DNA from: UTCFX2 sp963726375
GTDB lineage: Bacteria; Chloroflexota; Anaerolineae; Anaerolineales; UBA4823
Reading direction: 5' to 3'
NCBI GenBank assembly: GCA_963726375.1
Contig: CAVSCE010000007.1
Coordinates: 310,001 to 374,000, forward strand
DNA length: 64,000 nt
Every line of letters starts with the position of its first letter. The stretch's first letter is position 1. The notes under the pieces were generated by a model. The model was not told the DNA's origin. It searched no databases and worked only from the letters and a program-made list of their open reading frames with translations. Position numbers and translations under genes: made by a program. Below, piece by piece: positions 26,054 to 36,142 of the stretch.

Positions 26054-27959
26054 TCAGGGAATTAGTTCGTACAGCTCGATCGGGCTGCTAGAGTAAACCA
26101 GCTTCGCTTTTTGCGATAGGGTTGAGATATAAAGATCAGCGACTTGTTGGTTATACGGATAGGGAAATCTGTTTAAATTGCTGTGGTTAAGCAGGACATG
26201 AGTTATCCCCCTTTTTCGCATGTCATTGGCTAGCTGGTTAACGGTTTGAAAATCTTCCTGGATCATTGTGCGTTGGCTGAGTGGATTGGCCCAGATATAG
26301 TCCCGGTCCAGGAGATATCCGCGCGATTCCCAAACTGACATTAATATTTTTGCATCTTTAGGAAGGTTTTTATTGATGTAATCGAACACCGGGAAACCAG
26401 GGATTCGTTCGGTTAGGAACTCTTCTCGGGTGATTTGTCCTTTAAATAGGATAATTAAATCGCAAGATGTCCCACATTCGTGGGTTCGCCATCCAACTGA
26501 CTGCAAGAAAATAAACTGCAATTGCAATTTGAAATACCATCCTCCACCGTGATGATAAGACCTGGAGCAACCAGTTGATCCCAATAGATGCCAGTAATGC
26601 AAAAATTCCCAGAGCTGGCATAAAAATCGAGTTTGATGGGTTTGAAAAAACCACGATGTATAAAGCAATATTACCAGAATGCCCAGTAGCCGAGCAATCA
26701 GCGGATTGCGAGACAATTCTGAACGAGCTGTGACAAAGATTGAAAGTGGCAATGTCAATAAATAAGTAAAACCAAGGACAAAACCGCCGAACCTTGGAGG
26801 GTTGATTGTCAAATGGACCAGCCCCGTTATCCAGTTAAATGTTCGGATCCAGGTTCGTTATGCGAATATAAGTTAATAGATAACCCAAACCGCTTGCATC
26901 CCAATTCCTTCCGCCAAGAATATTGTATAGAAATGGCCAGAATGGATTTCCTGTCTGATACCATGTGCGCAAGTACCAAGGTAAAACGAATAGAAAGACA
27001 AGAATCCCATAAACAATTAAATGTTTCGATATCATGCGGAGTCCGGAACGGTGTTTCAACCACAATCCAATAACCATGATTATTCCGAGGATAACCCCGA
27101 CCATCGCTGCATTAAGCTTGATCCCTGCAGCAATTCCTGCAAAAAAAGCGGATAGGACGAATTTGGAGGACTGCTCGGATTCCAACCAATCGAATAAATT
27201 CAACGCAGCAAGTGTCGTGAAAAGAGCCAGAGGGATTTCAACCAAATTAGTTCCGGCCAGAGTAAGCGCCATTGGAGTCGTGACAAGGATAACCGCAGCG
27301 ATCAACCCTGTGGCCAAGTCAAACCATTTTTTTCCATAATGAAAAAGACATAAGCATAGTAATGCAAGGCATAACCAGTTAACAAATCGTGCAATGCTTT
27401 CAGATGCCCAAAGAAGGTTGAGGGCATTCAGCATTTCAGTCCCCAAAGGCCAATTTGCGTAGACTATGAAATTAATGTTCGTAATCCGATGAGCCTGAAC
27501 GAATAGTTTGGGAACTGCCAGGTGATATGCTAATTCATCGTATTGATTGGCAGGCACCAATGCATTAGAAAAGAGAGGAAATATGAGACTTGAAGTTAAG
27601 ATGATGCATAGAACCAACGAGAACCAACCGGCTCTTATTGTCGGTTTTAATACAAAAGACGATTTCAATTTACGATAATCAAGAACTATTCCGGAAATAA
27701 AAAGAGCAGTGCCAGAAAGAATTATTCCCCATCCGACTTCTGGGTAAAATAATTTTATTGCCCCCAGCCCAAGCATGATCAATGTTATGACACCTAATCC
27801 TGCAGAAATCGCATTGATGAAAAGCTCCCAGATGCTGCAAATTGGAAATTTAATGAACCGCAGGGATATCCAACCAAAGCCTAGACAGCTGATACAAAAG
27901 AGAGCGAGGAAGCTCAAGTTGAGCATCAAATTAGCCGCAAGATAAGTCAATTGGGGCAT
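26054..27959 (-). CDS. Membrane glycosyltransferase, GT39/ArnT-like (frameshifted)
   Basis: A polytopic membrane protein of about 635 residues. The N-terminal segment (27959-26835) has many hydrophobic helices with the PANQYDELAYHLAVPKLFVQ loop, which resembles the acidic first loop of GT39/PMT-fold enzymes that use polyprenyl-phosphate sugars. The frame breaks near 26830, 26650 and 26455: the tail continues as TGLVHLTINPPRFGG.., then SNPSNSIFMPALGIFAL.., then the soluble C-terminal domain ITREEFLTERIPGFPVFDYI..ELIP. It likely transfers a lipid-linked sugar to an extracytoplasmic acceptor. It converges on the Kelch gene. Confidence 0.68.
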
Positions 27960-27976
27960 TCATCTCCCACGATAAA

Positions 27977-28005
27977 TTGGGCGCGCAAATGTTTTGCGCG
28001 CCCAA
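27977..28005. terminator. Perfect 13-bp hairpin in an intergenic gap
   Basis: TTGGGCGCGCAAA (27977-27989) and its exact complement (27993-28005) around a three-base loop. It lies between the minus-strand lipoprotein gene (ends 28112) and the glycosyltransferase gene. The position and strength suit a transcription terminator for the lipoprotein transcript, though the following tract is only moderately T-rich. Confidence 0.6.
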
Positions 28006-28111
28006 GAATATTATCACTATTTTATGCCTCAAAGATAAAAGACCGCTAAAAAAGCCCTGATCATCGCGTCGATTACGAACGAGATTGATCGAGAATCGAA
28101 TTTGATGTTAC

Positions 28112-28696
28112 TTAATCTAACGGCAGATCGTCGTAATTCAGTTCTCCGAGATCGACAGTTTTTCCTGCTTCGACAGTAAACAGGATTGGATCCTCTTTAT
28201 CCGGGATATTTACCAGGTAAGCGGCAAATCCTGTATACAGGATCAGAGCGTATCGGCCTGGAGTAATGTTGACAAAAGTAAAAGAACCGTCCGGATTTGT
28301 TTCCACTCGAGGTGAATCTGGGGGACTGAACCTGGCTGAGACTTCGGTTCCTTCCTCATCCGCTTTAATTTCGGCCAGATAGAGGCTGACCTGGACTGGT
28401 GATTTTGCCTCGAATAATGCTCCCTGGACTCTTCCCAAACTTGGATCTGCGGTTGGTGTTGGCAGCGGTATAAAAGTTGGGGTTGCATCCTCCATTCCCG
28501 GCGATGGGTAAACTGGGGGAACTTCCATGACATACGGATATGGATAAGGGTAAGGGTAAGCTTGTTCTGCTGCTGGACCAGGGTATTGGGTGGTTGCAAC
28601 GCCGGTCTGAGCGATGCTCGACTGCGGAGAAACCGCATTGCAGGCGCTCATCCCAACAAGGTTGATCATCAGGAGCAGAAATAAAAACGGTTTCAT
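28112..28696 (-). CDS. Lipoprotein with a carboxypeptidase-regulatory-like domain
   Basis: A 194-residue exported protein. A signal peptide ends in the lipobox GMSAC (Cys19), so it should be lipid-anchored on the cell surface. Next comes a low-complexity PYPYPYPYPY and TPT/Pro stretch (about 45-85), a flexible stalk. The C-terminal 100 residues resemble a prealbumin-like/CarboxypepD_reg beta-sandwich (GRVQGALFEAKSPVQVSLYLAE.., NPDGSFTFVNITPGRYALILY). The role is unknown, possibly carbohydrate or surface binding. A strong terminator lies just upstream, so it is not part of the previous gene's transcript. Confidence 0.72.
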   Translation of the reverse strand: MKPFLFLLLMINLVGMSACNAVSPQSSIAQTGVATTQYPGPAAEQAYPYPYPYPYVMEVPPVYPSPGMEDATPTFIPLPTPTADPSLGRVQGALFEAKSPVQVSLYLAEIKADEEGTEVSARFSPPDSPRVETNPDGSFTFVNITPGRYALILYTGFAAYLVNIPDKEDPILFTVEAGKTVDLGELNYDDLPLD

Positions 28697-28716
28697 TCGA
28701 TGATCCTTTCAAAGCT

Positions 28717-28743
28717 AAGGGGCGACCTATCGGGTCGCCCCTT
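28717..28743 (-). terminator. Intrinsic terminator after the repeat surface protein gene
   Basis: Perfect 11-bp GC-rich stem, AAGGGGCGACC (28717-28727) with GGTCGCCCCTT (28733-28743). It lies 33 bases downstream of the stop codon at 28776. Confidence 0.75.
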
Positions 28744-28775
28744 CAATATGATAAGAGATTTTACGGTCCAGGAGG

Positions 28776-30150
28776 CTACGGGACGTTGATCGCCTCATAA
28801 GTTCCCATCTGGTCTGCGGCTGTATTGGAACCGGTCAATCCTACAGTTCCGATGATCTTTGCTCCTGCGGAGTTCGCAGTGCAGGTCGAGCCGCCGACAT
28901 ACGGGGTAACGTTTGAGGTTGAGAGCACGTTGTTGATAAGGATAACTTCACTTTTTCCGGGACCAAAGATGCCGTGGTCTTGGTGACACCGACCCCGTGA
29001 ATGTGCAGGTGACTGTTGTGTTGACGGCGCCGACGTTCATCACGGTGATGCTGGACCAGAGGTTCCATTTACCATTGTGGTCCATGATCGTTGGGGCGAC
29101 GAACTTGCCAGTTGAATTAGCTTTTCCGAATCCTGCATAGGCGCTGCCAGCCTGCGAGCCCTTAAACTGGTTGACGACCACCGCCAGTTTGGACGATGCA
29201 CTGTTCGTAGTGACTTCAGCAGACCCGACAAAATCACCGGACTTGGGGCAGTTGGATGTGATTGAAGGGGGATCGGGGGCAGAAGAGAGTGATGTCAGGG
29301 CGAACACACCGAGCGCCTGACTCGCAAGCGTCTGAGTTTCAGTACAGGAAGTCCCGTCTTCTTTAGTGAAAGTCACCGTTACATTCGTGGAAGAACCTGT
29401 CGTATTCTTAATATTAATGCCTGTTTGCAGAAGTTTTGCCGGCTGTTGTTGACAAGCGGCATCACCGGATTGACATCACCGTCCGGGAAACCGTTGGAAG
29501 CGTAGATGTGCTTTTGGTTTTCCTGGACCACGGTAACACGACAGGTTGGGCGCTGCTTGCGACCGTACCTGCGAAGGCTTTACAGGATGGGTTTTCCCGT
29601 CAGGGGCTTGATCAAATGTGTGAGAAGCACCTTTTTTGAGCCCGTGAAACAACAGGAGGTGTCCCATCACTGTAAGTGACTGTGATGTTCGTGTCACCAA
29701 GGCCAACATTCTGAACATTGAACCAGGTATTGTTGTGCGAGTCCGCCGTTGTCCTTCATCAGGATCGGCAGAGCAACCGATGTAGAGCCAGATGTCTGGG
29801 CGATATATTGTCCAGTCGCAGCGCCTGCATTTCCGCGAACGACGCTGACGGACGCAACGTTGACCGTCGCGCTGACCACAACCGAACCACTGAAGGAACC
29901 GACTGCAGCCGGAAGCGGGAAATATACGACCGAGCCGTTGGCCAATGATGTCATCGGGTCCCTGCGTGTGTTTGATCGTGCCATCCTGATTGTAGAAATA
30001 GAGGGTCACTTTTCCAGCCGAACCTTCCAGGTTTTGAAGCAGGATGCTGGAATCATAGGCTGCAAACCAGGACGCCTCAGCTGGGCCTGCATTAAAGCCA
30101 AGCATTACGGCAATCATAACCATAATCAGAACGAATTGAATTGCTTTCAT
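28776..30150 (-). CDS. Secreted repeat-built surface protein (many frame breaks)
   Basis: ATG 30150 has AGGAGG just upstream. Residues 1-26 are a signal peptide ending AEASW. The product, about 457 residues, appears built from similar beta-rich modules. Each begins with a QN(L/V)(E)G or MNVG segment followed by a T-rich strand pattern (SILLQNLEGSAGKVTLYFYN; TWFNVQNVGLGDTNITVTYS; SSITVMNVGAVNTTVTCTF) and later a GSA/GSV-type segment (FSGSVVVSATVNVASVSV; FVGSAEVTTNSASSKLAVVV). The frame changes at least five times between 29990 and 28950; the last piece ends DQMGTYEAINVP. The function is unknown and a structural or adhesive role is plausible. I cannot tell pseudogene from sequence errors. Confidence 0.6.
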
Positions 30151-30288
30151 TTATTCCTCCTAAAGAACAAGCTCAAAGATATTTGTGACATTGGAGTGAC
30201 TTTAACCAGTCTCAGGCTGAGGACAATACTTCAATAGGGTTAACTTTTCAAGATTTCCCCTACGTTTTAGAGAACCAACCGTTTTTCA

Positions 30289-31185
30289 CTAATCCTTTTT
30301 GGTTAATGGTCCGATTTCTTCCCATCGAAACGACGCAGATGCGAACGCAAACAGGATATCCATCGCGGTGACGAGAAGGCGAAATAACAGGGACGCCACG
30401 ACTGCAATAGGTGATGGTATGAGGTTGGATAACAGCAAACTAAACCCGATCTCCGTAACCCCAAAATTACTGGGCAGAAAGATCATCATCCTTGAAACCA
30501 TGATTACGACCAACCAGATACCCAGCACATTGTTCAGGGCGGATACGGGCAGAGGATAAATGATGTTGATCACGAGAAACAGCAGGCTTCCACCGATCAT
30601 CCACTGGATGAAATATGCAGCCGTCCAATAAACCATTTCTTTTAAATTTCAACGTGTTTGCTTCGACTTTTAGAGCCCGAAAGACACGATTAATGACTTT
30701 GGGTTGGATGAGGAATAGCGTGAGAATTAATAATGCTCCCATTAACCAGGGGCTGACTTGATATTCGGTCAGGATTGAAAACGAGAACACCAGGGTGCCA
30801 ATTATTCCGGATAAGGTGACAAATGCATACTCTAAAGCGCTTGCCATCGACGTTATTTTTATATCGATGCCTTCTTGCTGATACAGATTTGCCCGGCTGG
30901 CAATATACCAGATTGTCCCCGGAAGGCGCTTGGCTGCGTTTGCGATGCAGAAATAACGAAAATGCTTGCGGTAGCTGATCTTGCCAGCCAGGTGGTTCAT
31001 GATATTTCCCCAATTAAAATGTGGCCAGCATCATGGAAAGACTGTACACGACAAACGAAAAGCCTAAGGCAATATAGTTTAATTTTCCATTTGAAAGAGA
31101 ACAGGGTTTCTCGTTCTCGGTAAATCAAATAGCCCAATATGCCGACAACCAAAACAAGCGTTATCCCGGTGAAAATATAACCCAT
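30289..31185 (-). CDS. Flippase-like membrane protein (lysylphosphatidylglycerol synthase TM/UPF0104 type, frameshifted)
   Basis: About 299 residues with seven or eight membrane segments. The order of segments is MGYIFTGITLVLVVGILGYL, NHLAGKISYRKHFRYFCIANAAKRLPGTIWYIASR, ALEYAFVTLSGIIGTLV and WLVVIMVSRMMIFLPSNFGVTEIGFSLLL. The NAAKRLPG..W motif and the PSNFGVTEIG loop match the UPF0104/LPG-synthase transmembrane family, often encoded with glycan genes. The frame slips near 31010 and 30640. It lies downstream of the dideoxysugar genes in the same direction, so a role in membrane glycolipid handling is likely by context. Confidence 0.62.
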
Positions 31186-31270
31186 TTTTTTTGATGGGCT
31201 TTTGATGATCTCGCGGATTCGGGAAGAAGGAATCCCAAATACTGGTTAATCCTTTGGGTCAGAGAAGGAG

Positions 31271-32129
31271 TCATGAAGCTGTACTTTTTTGACTGAGCAT
31301 TAAATTCGCAATTTTCGTATTGTCTCCCCATATTTCCGGGAAATCATACGGTTTGTCTGCCAAAGCTGCATACTCAAGTTTAACCTTGATGTTGTTATCC
31401 TTGATGAACTCATCAACTTTTTCCGCCAGCCTCACTGGCCGACCCGAGCAGCAGTTAATAATCCCGATAATTTCCTTCTGCATGATACAGGCTGGCGATC
31501 ATATCCGAAAGCTCATGAATATGGATGAAATCATAACGATTATTCCCGGAAGAAAGCAGGAAGGATTCCTTACCATTTTCTTCAGCCTGGATGATGCTGG
31601 TAAAGACCGATTGATTGTGCCGGTCATCTCCGTAAATGTAAAAAACCCTTAGCCATTGGGCGGTGATGCTATTAATCTGCGCTAACAAAAGAACGCTTTT
31701 ACGGAGCGAATCTTTAGCGATCCCGTACATGTTGGACGGATTACAGGGCGTATGTTCGTCTACCGCGCCGCGATAATCGCCGATTTCATGCATCGAACCT
31801 ATCACAGCGATCTGCTTCAATCCGCCATCGATCATATTCTTGATGAACTCAAAGTGCTTCGACAGCTCTTGCATGTGAGAATCTGCGTTGTGAGAAAAAA
31901 CATCCTTCCATGCCAGGTGCAGACAGACATCGGGAGAGCCAAGTAATTTAAATACATCTCTGTTTCCAGAATGAACGTCCATATGGACAAACCTTGCTCG
32001 CTGATTCACCTGGTGGTGGGCATGATCTACTGCAATGACCTCGGCGCCCATGAGGATCAAAGCATCGACAACGTGCTTGCCGATATATCCATTGGCGCCT
32101 GTAACTGCAATGACTTTTTTTTCCTTCAT
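31271..32129 (-). CDS. NAD(P)-dependent sugar epimerase/reductase, SDR family (frameshifted)
   Basis: Extended SDR enzyme of about 286 residues from ATG 32129 (MKEKKVIAVTGANG). Rossmann motif TGANGYIG, catalytic region IGSMHEIGDYRG and YGIAK (YxxxK) are present. One base slip near 31470 moves the C-terminal 70 residues (GIINCCSGRPVRLAEKVDEFIK..) into another frame. It follows the CDP-glucose 4,6-dehydratase, epimerase and 3-dehydrase genes, so the natural role is the last step of 3,6-dideoxyhexose synthesis: reduction of the 4-keto group, as done by CDP-abequose or CDP-paratose synthase. This assignment rests on context. Confidence 0.72.
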
Positions 32130-32315
32130 AGTGCTTCTCATTCTTCTCGGAGATTGAAATCAACCCAATAACTGGATATTTCTATTCAAAACAGATATGA
32201 GGATATGATCGAGGATCGAGTGGAGCTGAAATGTGTCAGAAAACAGATGGAGCCGGACCATTTGTCTATCTATCGAAATTGCTTCATTCCAATCCTATGT
32301 CTTCAATTTTGTTTG

Positions 32316-33638
32316 TCAGGTATGGGTCTTTTTGTGAACAAATTCCTTGATCGAGTCTGCGGCGAATTGGAGCATTTCCTGAGTCAAGCCCGGATAAACC
32401 CCGATCCAGAAGGAATTCCGCATGACAATATCCGTCCTTTCCAGGGATCCCACGACTCGAAAACGTTTCTTTAGATAAGCTGGCTGGAGAGTGAGGTTGC
32501 CTCCGAAAAGCAATCTCGTGGCGATTTTTCGGCTGTTCAGGAACAATACCAGCTCATCCCTTGAAAAAGGTGCAGTTTCCTTGATAGTCATAAGAAATCC
32601 AAACCAGCTTGGTTCGGATCCTTCCGTCGCGGCCTGAATGTAAAAAAATTCTTCCACACCTTTCATCTGTTCATGCAGAAACCGCCAATTTTCCTTTCTC
32701 TTCAAGATAAACGAAGGCAGTTTTCGGAGCTGCGATAGACCGACTGCAGCCTGCAAATCCGTCATTTTAAGGTTGTAACCGATGTGCGAGTAGATGTACT
32801 TATGGTCATAACCTTCGGGAAGCCTGCCGAGCTTCCACTCGAACCGTTTGCCGCAGGTATTATCCGATCCGGGTGGGCACCAGCAGTCCCTCCCCCAGTC
32901 ACGGAAAGACTCGACGGTTTTCTTGTTTTTCGGGGATGAAGTCAAGACGCAGCCGCCTTCGCCGGTTGTGATATGATGCGCTGGATAAAAACTGAGGGTC
33001 GAAAAATCTCCAAACCTCCCGGTCTTCTGTCCTTTATATGTCGATCCAAGGGCATCACAATTGTCTTCCAGCATCCAGAGATTGTGACGGTCTGCAAACT
33101 CCCTGACTGCGTCTAAATTAAAGGGATTTCCCAATGTATGGGCGAGAAAAATCGCCCGAGTTCGTCCGGTCACCGCCATCTCAAGCAGATTCACATCCAC
33201 ATTGCAGGATGCGAGGTCAATATCCAAAAAGACGGGTAGAAACTGGTTCTGCAGGATCGGATTAACCGTTGTCGGGAATCCAGCTGCGACAGTGATCACT
33301 TCGTCTCCAGGTTTGAGCGGTTTCTTATCTAATTGGGATGACAGAAGCGAAGAAACAGCCAGTAAGTTCGCCGAGGAGCCCGAATTGCAAAGGCTGGCGC
33401 CGCGAACTCCGACGAACTCCGCCAGACGTTTCTCGAATTCCTCCGCAAACCTTCCGGAGGTAAGCCAGAAATCAAGGGCGGAGTCTACCAGATAAATGAG
33501 GTCTTGCTCATCAAATACTCTCCCGGATACCGGGACTGGAGTTATTCCGGGCTGAAAAACCCTTTCCGGCCATTCCGCTTGATAGAAATCCGGGATCAAG
33601 TCAAGTATTCGTTTTCGCAGGATGTCAGAATCCGTCAT
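32316..33638 (-). CDS. rfbH: CDP-4-dehydro-6-deoxyglucose 3-dehydrase (RfbH/E1, PLP-PMP and iron-sulfur enzyme)
   Basis: A 440-residue PLP-fold enzyme that removes the 3-OH of CDP-4-keto-6-deoxyglucose. The diagnostic feature is SFYPAHHITTGEGG (216-229): His221 stands where aminotransferases have the PLP lysine, exactly as in E1/RfbH. The cysteine cluster DCWCPPGSDNTC, expected for iron-sulfur binding, is present. Length matches the family. Start ATG 33638. The partner reductase (RfbI/E3) is not visible in the window and must be encoded elsewhere or replaced. Confidence 0.92.
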   Translation of the reverse strand: MTDSDILRKRILDLIPDFYQAEWPERVFQPGITPVPVSGRVFDEQDLIYLVDSALDFWLTSGRFAEEFEKRLAEFVGVRGASLCNSGSSANLLAVSSLLSSQLDKKPLKPGDEVITVAAGFPTTVNPILQNQFLPVFLDIDLASCNVDVNLLEMAVTGRTRAIFLAHTLGNPFNLDAVREFADRHNLWMLEDNCDALGSTYKGQKTGRFGDFSTLSFYPAHHITTGEGGCVLTSSPKNKKTVESFRDWGRDCWCPPGSDNTCGKRFEWKLGRLPEGYDHKYIYSHIGYNLKMTDLQAAVGLSQLRKLPSFILKRKENWRFLHEQMKGVEEFFYIQAATEGSEPSWFGFLMTIKETAPFSRDELVLFLNSRKIATRLLFGGNLTLQPAYLKKRFRVVGSLERTDIVMRNSFWIGVYPGLTQEMLQFAADSIKEFVHKKTHT

Positions 33639-33806
33639 CGTCTTTTCTCAACTCTTACCTGGAGGGCGCATCCTATCTTTTTATGGAGGACGCCTCTTCT
33701 GATCGGATCGGAAAATTGTATTCTTGATTTCTCAGGTAAAATCTTTCGCTGGAGTCCCGCAATACTCCGTCGATTCATTCTGATCTTTTTCCGATCAGGG
33801 TATTGA

Positions 33807-34256
33807 TCATTTATCAATAAGAGACCAGTTATAGGGGATGTTGTTATTATGGGGATCTAACCGGACAATCTCGTCAAGATGATGCGGCAACGTCGCACAA
33901 TTTGCTACGATCGCAGGTTTTTCTCCGATGCCTTTGAATCCATTCCATATGAGTGGCGGGATCTGCACCAATACATAATTTGATTCTCCAATAAAGAATT
34001 CCTGGATTTCTCCAAATGTTAGCGAGTCCTTTCTTTCATCATACAGGACAAGCTTGATCATACCGACGATGACTGCATAATTCAACGTCATACTTTTATG
34101 CAGGTGCCAACCTTTGACAACACCTGGATACGACATAGAAAAATAGATTTCTCCAAATCCTCTGAAATGAGGATCATCGCAGCGGATCATCTTCATGATT
34201 TTGCCACGCTCGTCTGGGATTTGTTCTAAAGGTTGGACCAAGACACCTTCAATCAT
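33807..34256 (-). CDS. dTDP-4-dehydrorhamnose 3,5-epimerase-like cupin
   Basis: A 149-residue cupin of the RmlC type, shorter than the usual 180. It shows VQPLEQIPDERGKIMKM, the GWHLH pair expected at the catalytic His position, IPPLIWNGFKGIG and a C-terminal DPHNNNIPYNW. In this operon it probably acts on a CDP-4-keto-6-deoxy (or 3,6-dideoxy) hexose, which would point toward an ascarylose-like or other epimerised product. The start at 34256 overlaps the dehydratase gene stop by eight bases. Confidence 0.8.
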   Translation of the reverse strand: MIEGVLVQPLEQIPDERGKIMKMIRCDDPHFRGFGEIYFSMSYPGVVKGWHLHKSMTLNYAVIVGMIKLVLYDERKDSLTFGEIQEFFIGESNYVLVQIPPLIWNGFKGIGEKPAIVANCATLPHHLDEIVRLDPHNNNIPYNWSLIDK

Positions 34257-35262
34257 TTTCCCTCCTGTAGAAGAAAGATCTATACCAGGAGATTGTCTTC
34301 TTCAACCCTTCTTCCAGTGAGAATGTAGGATAACAATGTAAATAGCGCGTCGATTTCTCGTTGGAGAGATATTGAGATCTGATTTCGTGTCTGGAGGTAT
34401 TCTGGATGATAGGCTGGATATCGGTGCAATCCATCAATTTCGAGATCAATTCGACCACTTCGGATACAGAGACAGCCCTGCCGGAGCCAAAATTGAATGC
34501 CTGTCCTCCGAGCTCAGGCGTCTCGAGAAATTCGGCAAGAGCAAGGTAAAATCGGGACACGTCTTCGACATAAATATAATCTCTAAGATATGTCCCATCA
34601 CTCCGTAAAACAGGCCTTTGATGGTGGTACAGGGCCTGGATCGTCCCAGGGATGAGTCGGCTCCAATTCAAGTCGCCTTGACCATAAATATTTCCACAGC
34701 GAGCGATCACTACCGGTAAATTGAAGGATACATGATAGCTCTGGGCGAGCAAATCGGCGCAAGTCTTCGATATATCGTATGGATGGATCCCCTTCAGCGG
34801 CATCTCTTCAGTATAGGGAAGGGTTAATTGATCTCCGTAAACTTTATCGCTAGAAGCGATCACCACCCTCTTCACGGAGCGTGGAAAGCGCCTGCAGGCT
34901 TCCAATATGTGGTATGTCCCACGAATATTGGATTCAAAGGAAAGCAAAGGCGCCTGCTGCGCCACGCCTACAATAGGTTGGGCTGCAAGATGAAAGACAG
35001 TATCAATTTCATTTTCGAGAATCGCCCGTTCTATGGCACTGAAATCTTCGAGACAGCCATCGACTACAGATATTTTATGAATATCTCCACAGCGGATCAA
35101 TTCCGACATCGGATCGTGGTCGCGAACAAGCGCCACGATAAAACCTCCAAGATTTATAAGGTCACTTATTAACCTCGAGCCCACCAGACCACTTGCGCCG
35201 GTGACAAATACCCGCCGGTTTTGCCAGAAATCTCGAGAAGGTTGATATTCACTGTCCTTCAT
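34249..35262 (-). CDS. rfbG: CDP-glucose 4,6-dehydratase
   Basis: Extended SDR of about 337 residues from ATG 35262 (MKDSEYQPSRDFWQ), overlapping the cytidylyltransferase stop by four bases; the frame to 35298 has no support. Rossmann TGASGLVGSRL, SSDKVYG and YDISK (YxxxK) match RfbG/DdhB, which makes CDP-4-dehydro-6-deoxy-D-glucose. Neighbours RfbF and RfbH confirm the pathway. Confidence 0.9.
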   Translation of the reverse strand: MKDSEYQPSRDFWQNRRVFVTGASGLVGSRLISDLINLGGFIVALVRDHDPMSELIRCGDIHKISVVDGCLEDFSAIERAILENEIDTVFHLAAQPIVGVAQQAPLLSFESNIRGTYHILEACRRFPRSVKRVVIASSDKVYGDQLTLPYTEEMPLKGIHPYDISKTCADLLAQSYHVSFNLPVVIARCGNIYGQGDLNWSRLIPGTIQALYHHQRPVLRSDGTYLRDYIYVEDVSRFYLALAEFLETPELGGQAFNFGSGRAVSVSEVVELISKLMDCTDIQPIIQNTSRHEIRSQYLSNEKSTRYLHCYPTFSLEEGLKKTISWYRSFFYRREND

Positions 35263-36035
35263 GACCAAATTTTCCAAGGAGCACGATCCGTCTTCCATAA
35301 ATCTTCCAATAGTTGGACATCACGCAGGGTGTCCATGCTCTGCCAGAAGTCGTGATGCCGGTAGGCGACCAGCTGCTCATCTTTTGCAAGCCGCTCGATT
35401 GGACTGCGCTCGAAGACCGTCTGATCTCCCTCAATATAATCTGCAACTCCAGGCTCAAGAACGAAGAAACCGCCGTTAATCCAACCTTCACCAGTTTGGG
35501 GTTTTTCTTGAAACGAAATAACATCATCTTCATTGAAGATGATCTCTCCGAATCGTGCCGGCGGTCGAACTGCTGTGATCGTTGCGAGACGTCCTTTTTG
35601 GAGATGCAATTGAAGCAGTTTGTCTATATCAACATTAGCTAAACCATCTCCATAAGTCAACATGAAACGCTCATTCCCAATAAAATCGATGATTTGTTTG
35701 ACGCGGCCGCCAGTCTGAGTTCGAAGCCCGGTGTCGATAAGATGCACTGTCCAATCTTCTGAGTTTTTTCCAAGGGGATGCGTTTTGATCTTTCCAGACT
35801 TCAAGGATACTGTTAGATCTCTGGACTGGAAATAATAGTTCACGAAAAAATCTTTAATAATTTCACCCTTATAACCGAGGGCGATGACGAATTCGTTAAA
35901 TCCGAACGCCGAATAATACTTCATGATATGAAGCAGGATAGGCTGTCCGGCGATTTCGACCATCGGTTTCGGTTTTAGGACTGTCTCTTCGGACAGGCGG
36001 GTGCCGAAACCTCCAGCGAGGATAGCGACCTTCAA
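35259..36035 (-). CDS. rfbF: Glucose-1-phosphate cytidylyltransferase
   Basis: A 258-residue nucleotidyltransferase, full family length. The activation motif LAGGFGTRLSEETVLKPKPM (4-23) and later LTYGDGLANVD, INGGFFV and FWQSMDTLRD are characteristic of RfbF/DdhA, which makes CDP-glucose from glucose-1-phosphate and CTP. It opens the CDP-3,6-dideoxyhexose pathway. The dehydratase starts within its last codons. Confidence 0.93.
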   Translation of the reverse strand: MKVAILAGGFGTRLSEETVLKPKPMVEIAGQPILLHIMKYYSAFGFNEFVIALGYKGEIIKDFFVNYYFQSRDLTVSLKSGKIKTHPLGKNSEDWTVHLIDTGLRTQTGGRVKQIIDFIGNERFMLTYGDGLANVDIDKLLQLHLQKGRLATITAVRPPARFGEIIFNEDDVISFQEKPQTGEGWINGGFFVLEPGVADYIEGDQTVFERSPIERLAKDEQLVAYRHHDFWQSMDTLRDVQLLEDLWKTDRAPWKIWS

Positions 36036-36142
36036 ATTCCTTTCCTTTCCTTAATATCCGGAGTTCTCGATCACCTGTAATTGTACAACAATATTCAGTC
36101 TTTTTAGGTGGCATACACGTTCAGGTATCATCGACGTTGGAA

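Noticed and set aside
28527..28570. Short tandem repeat encoding PYPYPYPYPY as a possible phase-variation tract
   Set aside because: The unit is six bases (one Pro-Tyr pair), so slippage would not change frame; it is better read as a flexible linker.
33635..33817. 60-codon minus-strand ORF between rfbH and the epimerase gene
   Set aside because: No homology seen, basic low-complexity composition, and it overlaps both neighbours' ends.
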